A stretch of DNA of 38,699 bases from Phycisphaerales bacterium. Lineage in GTDB: Bacteria > Planctomycetota > Phycisphaerae > Phycisphaerales > UBA1924. Where the stretch lies: positions 1-38,699 of the forward strand of contig JABWBB010000025.1 in the NCBI GenBank assembly GCA_013360675.1. The letters run 5' to 3'. The notes beneath the pieces were generated by a model. It did not search any database. It saw nothing but the letters and a program-made list of their open reading frames with translations, and was not told where the DNA came from. Every line of letters begins with the position of its first letter. Position 1 is the stretch's first letter. This document shows positions 33,793 to 38,699 of the stretch, in pieces. Made by a program: the position numbers and the translations under genes.

Positions 33793-34983
33793 ATGCACGC
33801 GTCGGATCACGCCACGTTTGAGATCATGCGCGACGCGGACATCGCGACGATCGCGCGGGTGATGGCCCACGCCTTCGCGGGCACGCGCGAGAGTTCGGCC
33901 CAGTGGCTCACCGCCGCGGGCCTCGAGCACATGCGGGTGTTGCGAACGCCCGACGGCTCGACGCCCGCCTGCCTGATGCGCATCCCCATGGCGCAGTTCT
34001 ACGGCGGGCGCAGCGTGCCCATGGTCGGCATCGCCGGCGTGGGCGTCGCGCCCGAGGCTCGCGGGCGCGGGCACGCCGCGGCGATGATGCGAGCCTGCGT
34101 CCAGAACCTGCACGACGAAGGCGTTGCTCTCTCGGGGCTGTATTGCTCGACCCAGGCCCTCTACCGGCGCGTGGGTTATGAGCAGGCCGGGTTGCGATAC
34201 CAGATTCGACTGCCGATCTCGCGCATCAGTGTGCCGGGCAAGGCCCGCAATGTACGGCCGCTGGAGAAGGCCGACGAACCGCTGGTCCGCGCCTGCTACG
34301 CGGCTTACGCCCCGCGCTTTGATGGTGCGCTCGACCGGGGGGCGTATTGCTGGGGGCGGGTGGCCTGCTTTCGCGAGGTCGAGCACTACCCATTTGGTTT
34401 CTTCAATGTTGCGGGCGACCTCGAAGGGTATGTCTATCTGTCGCAGCAGCGACTGCCCACGGGTCGCCACGAGGTGTGGCTGACCGACCTGGCCTTTCTC
34501 ACGCCCGACGCCGGACGCCAGATCCTCGCTTTTTTCGCCGACTTCGAGCCCACGGCGGACACCATCGTCTTTCACGGTTCGCCCGCGCATCCGCTGCTGG
34601 CCCTGCTGCCCCAGCAGCGCTACAGCGTTGAGTTCAAGGACGTGTGGATGATCCGCGTGACGCACCTGGAGCGGGCGTTGACGAGCCGCGGGTACAACCC
34701 GGGGGTGTCCGCCGCCGTGACGCTCGACCTGCACGACGACATCATCGCGTCGCACACGGGGCGATGGACCATCGGCGTCGAGGATGGGCGGGGGACGGTC
34801 GCGCGCGGCGGCGAGGGGCCCGTGCTGAGTTGCACGATCCGTGGTCTGGCGGCGATGTACAGCGGCCTGTTCACCCCCACGCAGGCACGAATGCTGGGGT
34901 GGTGCTCGGGGGGTGACGAAGCGATGCACGCGGCGGGCGCGATCTTTCACGGCTCGATGCCCTGGATGATCGACCAGTTTTAG
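33793..34983 (+). CDS. Eis-like GNAT acetyltransferase
   Basis: A 396-residue protein with two parts typical of Eis-like enzymes: an N-terminal GNAT domain with the motif VGVAPEARGRGHAAAMMRAC near residue 85 and YCSTQALYRRVGYEQAG, and a second degenerate GNAT plus a sterol-carrier-like C-terminal domain (AVTLDLHDDIIASHTGRWTI, LSCTIRGLAAMYSGLFTPTQ). Eis enzymes acetylate amines at several positions, for example on aminoglycosides or polyamines. The real substrate is unknown. GGAGG precedes the ATG at 33793 by 4 nt; GTG 33790 is in frame just before it. Confidence 0.82.
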   Translation: MHASDHATFEIMRDADIATIARVMAHAFAGTRESSAQWLTAAGLEHMRVLRTPDGSTPACLMRIPMAQFYGGRSVPMVGIAGVGVAPEARGRGHAAAMMRACVQNLHDEGVALSGLYCSTQALYRRVGYEQAGLRYQIRLPISRISVPGKARNVRPLEKADEPLVRACYAAYAPRFDGALDRGAYCWGRVACFREVEHYPFGFFNVAGDLEGYVYLSQQRLPTGRHEVWLTDLAFLTPDAGRQILAFFADFEPTADTIVFHGSPAHPLLALLPQQRYSVEFKDVWMIRVTHLERALTSRGYNPGVSAAVTLDLHDDIIASHTGRWTIGVEDGRGTVARGGEGPVLSCTIRGLAAMYSGLFTPTQARMLGWCSGGDEAMHAAGAIFHGSMPWMIDQF

Positions 34984-35011
34984 CCGTGCGAATTGAAAGG
35001 AACGCGGCGAC

Positions 35012-35500
35012 ATGCTCCATGACTCGTTCCAGTCCACACAGATCCGACTCGTGAAGTTGATCTTTCTCGCCCTGATGGGGGGCGTCTTTGCCTTCGCGGC
35101 GACGGCGTTTGTGATGCGGGCCGTGGGGGGGAACGCACCGGCTCCTGCGGCTCAAGGGTTCGACGTCATGGTCATCGCGGTGCTGTGTCTCTGGGGTGCG
35201 ACGACCGTCTCGATCCTGCTCCTGCCCGGGGCCATCGAGAACGCCACCCGCCGCGAGTGGGAAGGGCATGCCGAAGACACCGCGGCCGACGCCATCCTTC
35301 TCACGCGGTGGCGCACGCTGATGATCCTGCGCGGGGCGCTGCTCGAGGGGGCGGCGCTGTTCGGGGTTGTGGTCTACTTCCTCAACGGCTCGCCCATCGC
35401 GCTGGGTGTGGCCGGGGCCAATCTGGTGCTGATGGCGATGGGGTTTCCTTCACAATCGGGGTTCGAGTCGTTTCTCGAGCGGGTGCGCAGGCAGCGCTGA
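35012..35500 (+). CDS. small four-helix membrane protein, unknown function
   Basis: A 162-residue inner-membrane protein with four hydrophobic segments: LVKLIFLALMGGVFAFAATA, FDVMVIAVLCLWGATTVSIL, LRGALLEGAALFGVVVYFLN, and PIALGVAGANLVLMAMGF. It resembles short hypothetical membrane proteins of planctomycetes but matches no family I can name. AAAGGA lies before the ATG. It is followed 11 bp later by the EamA-like gene, with which it probably forms a transcription unit. Confidence 0.6.
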   Translation: MLHDSFQSTQIRLVKLIFLALMGGVFAFAATAFVMRAVGGNAPAPAAQGFDVMVIAVLCLWGATTVSILLLPGAIENATRREWEGHAEDTAADAILLTRWRTLMILRGALLEGAALFGVVVYFLNGSPIALGVAGANLVLMAMGFPSQSGFESFLERVRRQR

Positions 35501-35511
35501 CGGAGGGTGAG

Positions 35512-36018
35512 ATGAAGGCGATCCTCATGGCGGTGATGGCGGGGCTCTGCTGGGGCGTGGGAGAGCTGCTCACCAAGTCGGCCCTGTCGACGCGTCAGAT
35601 CGGGCCCATGTCGATGCTGCTGCTGCGTGAGGCGTGCGCCGTTCCACCTGCGCTGGCCGTCTATCTCATCTTCGCGCGCGGGTTCGGCACCGAGAATGCC
35701 GCGTTCTGGAAGGCCGATTCCGCCGTGCTCATCAAGGGAATTGTCGGGGCCGCCCTCTTCGCCGGGTTCGGCGGGGTCTTCTTTTATTACCAGGGGCTGC
35801 GTTACGGGGAGATCTCGGTGGTCAAGCCCGTGGCCTTCGCCGTCGCGCCCGCGGTGGCATTCCTCGTCGGCATGGCGGTGCTGGGCGAGAGTTTCTCGTG
35901 GCAGAAGACGCTCGGCGTGGCCATGCTGCTGGGCGGGCTGATCGTGATCACGAGCACCGCCCGCAAGCCCACGCCGGTGACCGGCTCAGCATTGCATCAA
36001 GTGAGCCCTGATCGATAA
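35512..36018 (+). CDS. half-size EamA (DMT-family) transporter
   Basis: A 168-residue inner-membrane protein with one EamA unit: MKAILMAVMAGLCWGVGELL, then LLLREACAVPPALAVYLIFA, IVGAALFAGFGGVFFYYQGL, YGEISVVKPVAFAVAPAVAF and LGVAMLLGGLIVITSTA. Most drug/metabolite transporters have two such units in about 300 residues; single-unit forms must pair with themselves or a partner, as in the small multidrug resistance proteins. GGAGG precedes the ATG. The last 33 bp overlap, on the other strand, the read-through end of the chemotaxis-receptor fragment. Confidence 0.8.
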   Translation: MKAILMAVMAGLCWGVGELLTKSALSTRQIGPMSMLLLREACAVPPALAVYLIFARGFGTENAAFWKADSAVLIKGIVGAALFAGFGGVFFYYQGLRYGEISVVKPVAFAVAPAVAFLVGMAVLGESFSWQKTLGVAMLLGGLIVITSTARKPTPVTGSALHQVSPDR

Positions 36019-36492
36019 GAAGAAAAACACCCGGCCGCCTCGAGGCGACCGGGTGTGCTGACCGGCAGGGGTGGCCGGAACTTCGATCTTGAACTGGCCG
36101 ACGAGTTTCTGCAGGTTCTCGGCGTGACGCGAGAGCGAGGCCGCGGCCTGGGCGGACAGATCTGCACCCTGCGCCGATTCCTTCGCCACGCTGGTGATGC
36201 TCGTCACGCTGTGGGAGATCTGGGTGCTGGCGGCGGACTGCTGCTCGGCGGCGGCGGCGATCTGCTGCACCATCGAGGTCAGGCTGCGCTGCCCCTCGAC
36301 GATCCGCTCCATCGCCGTGCCCGTCTGGATCTCGCGGATGCTCGCCGAGACCTCGTCGGTGGCCTGGGCCGTGCGCTCGGTGAGCATGCGGACCTCATCG
36401 GCGACGACGGCGAAGCCGCGCCCGTGCTCGCCCTTGCGACCCAGCTCGGCGATCGCGGCGCCCGCCTGCCCGATGTGGGCATCTGCCCCCAC
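35986..36492 (-). pseudogene. degraded methyl-accepting chemotaxis protein, C-terminal fragment
   Basis: About 130 residues of the cytoplasmic signalling tip and second helix of a chemoreceptor, without sensor, membrane segments or HAMP domain. The hairpin text GEHGRGFAVVADEVRMLTER is clear, but the preceding AAIAELGRK has one residue more than the usual AAIEAARA. After IREIQTGT the sequence jumps to AMERIVEGQRSL, where intact receptors have about 25-30 more residues, so a deletion is likely. The normal C-terminus lies near VGQFKIEV, yet the frame continues through the terminator hairpin at 36016-36056. It begins just after fabG with no start signal. Confidence 0.8.
36016..36056 (-). terminator. 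intrinsic terminator after the chemoreceptor fragment
   Basis: Long near-perfect hairpin (ACACCCGG 36027-36034 with CCGGGTGT 36049-36056, and CGCCTCGAGGCG between), followed in the minus direction by TTTTTCTTCTT. It probably ends the fabD-fabG transcript and once ended the intact receptor gene. Confidence 0.85.
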
Positions 36493-36501
36493 GCACGGGG
36501 G
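36486..36501 (-). other. short hairpin after the fabG stop
   Basis: CCCCC 36486-36490 pairs with GGGGG 36497-36501. There is no U-tract. It marks the junction between fabG and the receptor fragment. Confidence 0.4.
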
Positions 36502-36504
36502 ATG

Positions 36505-37269
36505 TCAGCACATCGTCATGCCGCCGTCGACGCAGATCGTCTGTCCGGTGATGAACCCGCTTTCGTCGCTCGTCAGATACGCCACGCAGGCGGCGATATC
36601 TTCGCCTACGCCCAAACGCTTGACGGCCATCAGCCCCAGCACGTGGTCCTTCACCTGCTGAGGAAGGTTCTCGGTCATGTCGGTGGTGATGAACCCGGGG
36701 GCCACCGCGTTGCAGGTGATCCCCTTGCCGCCCAGTTCCCGCGCGATCGATTTGGTCAGCCCCAGCAGCCCGGCCTTGGCGGCGGCGTAGTTGGCCTGTC
36801 CCGCATTGCCCACCACCCCGCTCGTCGACGAGATGTTGACGATCCGTCCGAACTTGCCGCGCATCATGCTGCGGGCCGCGGCCCGGATCGCGACGAACGC
36901 GCTCGTCAGGTTGGTCTGCAGGACGATATTCCAATCCTCGTCGCTCATCCGCAGCGCCAGGCCGTCCTTGGTGATCCCCGCGTTGTTGACGAGGATGTCC
37001 AGGCGACCCAGACGTTCGGCAGTCTCTTCGATCCCCTGCGCAAGGGCCTTGGCATCGGCCACGTCGCAGGCCAGCACGTCCGCCGTGCCCCCCGCTTCGG
37101 TGATCTGGGCCTTGAGGTCATTGAGCGGGGCGGCGGAACGCGAGACGAGGATGACGTGACGCCCGCCGCCCGGCGATGCGGGATTGCCCGCGAGGCGCAG
37201 GGCGATGGACTTGCCGATGCCTCGGGAAGCGCCCGTCACGATGGCGACGCGCTTGTCGGTGGTGCTCAT
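36505..37269 (-). CDS. fabG: 3-oxoacyl-ACP reductase
   Basis: NADPH-dependent short-chain dehydrogenase of fatty acid elongation, 254 residues. Motifs: cofactor Rossmann motif TGASRGIG at 13-20, DVADAKALAQ with the Asp contacting the adenine ring, NNAG near 96, and the catalytic Ser-Tyr-Lys in ISSTSGVVGN and YAAAKAGLLGLTKSIARELG. It is preceded by fabD and the polyproline lipoprotein gene on the same strand, so it sits in a fab-type operon. The usual next gene, acpP, is absent; a chemoreceptor fragment follows. The Shine-Dalgarno is weak (CGAGA), 15 bp after the lipoprotein stop. Confidence 0.93.
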   Translation of the reverse strand: MSTTDKRVAIVTGASRGIGKSIALRLAGNPASPGGGRHVILVSRSAAPLNDLKAQITEAGGTADVLACDVADAKALAQGIEETAERLGRLDILVNNAGITKDGLALRMSDEDWNIVLQTNLTSAFVAIRAAARSMMRGKFGRIVNISSTSGVVGNAGQANYAAAKAGLLGLTKSIARELGGKGITCNAVAPGFITTDMTENLPQQVKDHVLGLMAVKRLGVGEDIAACVAYLTSDESGFITGQTICVDGGMTMC

Positions 37270-37284
37270 GGAATCTCGCTTGAG

Positions 37285-38418
37285 TTAGCCGCCTGCGGGA
37301 GGGATGGCGCCACGGCCGCCGGGGCTGGGGGGCGTCGCCCCGCCGCCGCCCTTGGCCTTGTCATAGATGGCGCGCACGCGATTCTCGGGAATCTGGAGCA
37401 CGTTGGACACGATCTGGATGACACGGTCGTCGTTGATCTTGCCCGCCGTCGTGGCGGCGATCTGCTTGCCCAGGTCGACCGCCTGCACGATCATCGCGTC
37501 CTCGGGGAGCACGCCCTTGTCGATCGCGCTCTTGCCCTGCTTGAGCAGGGTATCGAGCTGAGCCGCATCGGCACCCATCGCCGCGGCTTGTGCCCGGGCG
37601 GCGGCGGCATCGAACGGCATCTGCGCATCACGCATGATCCGCTCGGGCACGGTGTACATCATGTACGCCGCGGCGGCCATCTTGTCCATGAAACTCCCCG
37701 CGCCCGCGGCGGGTCCTCCGGTGGGCAGGGCGGCGGCGAGCGCGCCGCCATGCCCCGCGCGCGAGGGATCGCCCAGTTCGCCCGTCGATGACCCGTCAAA
37801 GTCCATCGCCCGGGCGCGAGTCTCGCGCGTCGCGGGCGAACCACCAAACTGCCAGGTCTCACCCGTGCGGGCCCCGAAGAATCCCAGCACGTACGCACGG
37901 CCCGGTTCCTGGATTGCCAGGTAGACCGTCGCGGAGTTCACCTGGGCTTCCATCGGATCGCCCAGGTTGTTCAAGCCCACGACACGCACGCCCTCAATTT
38001 TCGAGGTCGCCTCGGCCCAGTCACCCGAGCCCGTCAGCGCGCCAAGATCGGACTTGGCCTCGGGGGTGAGCAGCGCGCCGAAGGCCGACGCGTCGCCCTT
38101 GGCCAGGGCGTTGGCCAGTGAAATCACCGCGCGAGCCGCCGATTCATCCGTCGGGGCCATCTCCTGCGGGAACTGCACCCGCGCATCGGGACGCATCGAC
38201 TGCAGCACCGGCGCGATCTGGATCGGCTCGGGTGCCTGAGGCGGCGGGGGCGGCGGGGGCGGTGGCGGCGGCGGGGGAACCTTCTTCTTGCAGCCGGCCA
38301 CCATGCTCAGCGGCAGGCCCGCGCTCGTCACCACGCCGGTGACCAGCACCAGGGCCAGCATCAGCCGCGCCGCCGATGCGATGAATCGTGAAACAACGCT
38401 TGCGTTACGGTATGTCAT
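37285..38418 (-). CDS. putative lipoprotein with 13 consecutive prolines
   Basis: A 377-residue exported protein with signal peptide MTYRNASVVSRFIASAARLM and a second hydrophobic run ending PLSMVAGC, a plausible lipobox. It continues KKKV and then 13 prolines, which would require elongation factor P for efficient translation. The mature part has an N-terminal alpha/beta domain (TDESAARAVISLANALAKGD, GRAYVLGFFGARTGETWQFG; reminiscent of a SnoaL/NTF2-like fold) and a helical C-terminus (VLPEDAMIVQAVDLGKQIAA). No family is recognised with confidence. It lies between fabD and fabG and overlaps the fabD 3' end by 14 bp, so it belongs to the fatty-acid operon, which is unusual for a lipoprotein. 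Confidence 0.6.
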   Translation of the reverse strand: MTYRNASVVSRFIASAARLMLALVLVTGVVTSAGLPLSMVAGCKKKVPPPPPPPPPPPPPQAPEPIQIAPVLQSMRPDARVQFPQEMAPTDESAARAVISLANALAKGDASAFGALLTPEAKSDLGALTGSGDWAEATSKIEGVRVVGLNNLGDPMEAQVNSATVYLAIQEPGRAYVLGFFGARTGETWQFGGSPATRETRARAMDFDGSSTGELGDPSRAGHGGALAAALPTGGPAAGAGSFMDKMAAAAYMMYTVPERIMRDAQMPFDAAAARAQAAAMGADAAQLDTLLKQGKSAIDKGVLPEDAMIVQAVDLGKQIAATTAGKINDDRVIQIVSNVLQIPENRVRAIYDKAKGGGGATPPSPGGRGAIPPAGG

Positions 38419-38699
38419 GAGGGGTCACCTTCGTCGCCTTATCGATGCGGCGCATCAGGCCGGCGAGCGTCTTTCCGGGGCACAACTCGGCGAACTCGCC
38501 GCTGAGATTCGCGATCATCCACGCGCACGACTGGGCCCAGCGCACCGGGCTGGTCAACTGCTCCACCAGGCGGGCCCGGATCGTCTGCTCGATCGGCCGC
38601 GCCCCCTCGCCCGCATGGGGCAGGGCCGTCACGTTCGAGACCACCGGTGACCGCGGCGCAACGATCGCGGCCTTGGCCAGGGCGGCGCCCAGCCGCTCC
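38405..38699 (-). CDS. fabD: malonyl-CoA:ACP transacylase, C-terminal part
   Basis: The frame is open to the right window edge, so the N-terminal and active-site part lies outside. The last 98 residues end with FabD text: SPVVSNVTALPHAGEGARPI, LVEQLTSPVRWAQSCAWM, and the Gly-rich end ELCPGKTLAGLMRRI, corresponding to family TPVVSNV, QLxxPVRW and ELGPGKVLTGL. FabD loads malonyl groups onto acyl carrier protein. It overlaps the lipoprotein gene by 14 bp. Confidence 0.88.
   Translation of the reverse strand, partial: ERLGAALAKAAIVAPRSPVVSNVTALPHAGEGARPIEQTIRARLVEQLTSPVRWAQSCAWMIANLSGEFAELCPGKTLAGLMRRIDKATKVTPHDIP

Noticed and set aside
35986..36492. A functional short chemoreceptor or new coiled-coil protein
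   Set aside because: No start signals, missing sensor and HAMP parts, an apparent internal deletion and a stop beyond its own terminator point to decay.

Overview
The window is GC-rich bacterial chromosome. It looks like a planctomycete of the class Phycisphaerae. The reasons are two secreted proteins with PEP-CTERM-like tails (PAPG, then a hydrophobic stretch, then four or five terminal arginines), a mini histone H1/Hc1-like protein, an L34 protein beginning MHYPHR, a DUF1569 protein, and many small gene blocks on alternating strands instead of long operons. I see no phage, insertion sequence, CRISPR array, tRNA or rRNA. Lineage and functions rest on recognition of motifs, not on database searches.

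Layout. 1-4057: an AddB-like nuclease end and an AddA-like helicase-nuclease (double-strand break repair). 4096-4236: ribosomal protein L34, too short for most gene finders. 4443-5398: RNase III behind a structured leader. 5395-6897: secreted endonuclease/exonuclease/phosphatase-family lipoprotein. 6975-10593: aminoglycoside-phosphotransferase-like kinase, Hc1-like protein, FabZ-like dehydratase, mannose-6-phosphate isomerase, acetyltransferase. 10590-12380: TolC-like lipoprotein. 12563-15310: large GH35-like protein whose catalytic residues look replaced. 15344-18234: TauE/SafE permease, PEP-CTERM protein, PDZ protein. 18346-19796: yicC and secG, translationally coupled. 19916-21138: divergent Nudix hydrolase and MsrB lipoprotein. 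21161-24043: ABC ATPase, permease and DUF3299-like protein as one unit. 24199-24885: PAS-LuxR regulator.

25130-28612: LOG-family protein, DUF190 protein, a lipoprotein fusing a Cys-phosphatase domain to a cytochrome c'-like haem domain, and a lone sucC. 28724-29338: second PEP-CTERM protein. 29541-29771: tandem array of 21-bp units. 29907-31349: a lone atpD with its own terminator. 31429-36018: acetyltransferase, DUF1569 protein, a heavy-metal-binding lipoprotein coupled to an outer-membrane protein, an Eis-like acetyltransferase, and two small membrane proteins. 35986-38699, minus strand: fabD (partial), a polyproline lipoprotein, fabG, then a degraded chemotaxis-receptor fragment where acpP would often be.

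The most general observation is about gene starts. At least ten genes have no Shine-Dalgarno sequence, and 6-10 nt before their start codon lies a TAnnnT hexamer resembling a -10 box, which implies leaderless transcripts. Other genes in the same window have good Shine-Dalgarno sites. The best single-gene leads are the phosphatase-cytochrome c' fusion, the GH35-like probable pseudoenzyme, the RNase III lacking one metal-binding Asp behind a structured leader, and the 21-bp array before atpD.
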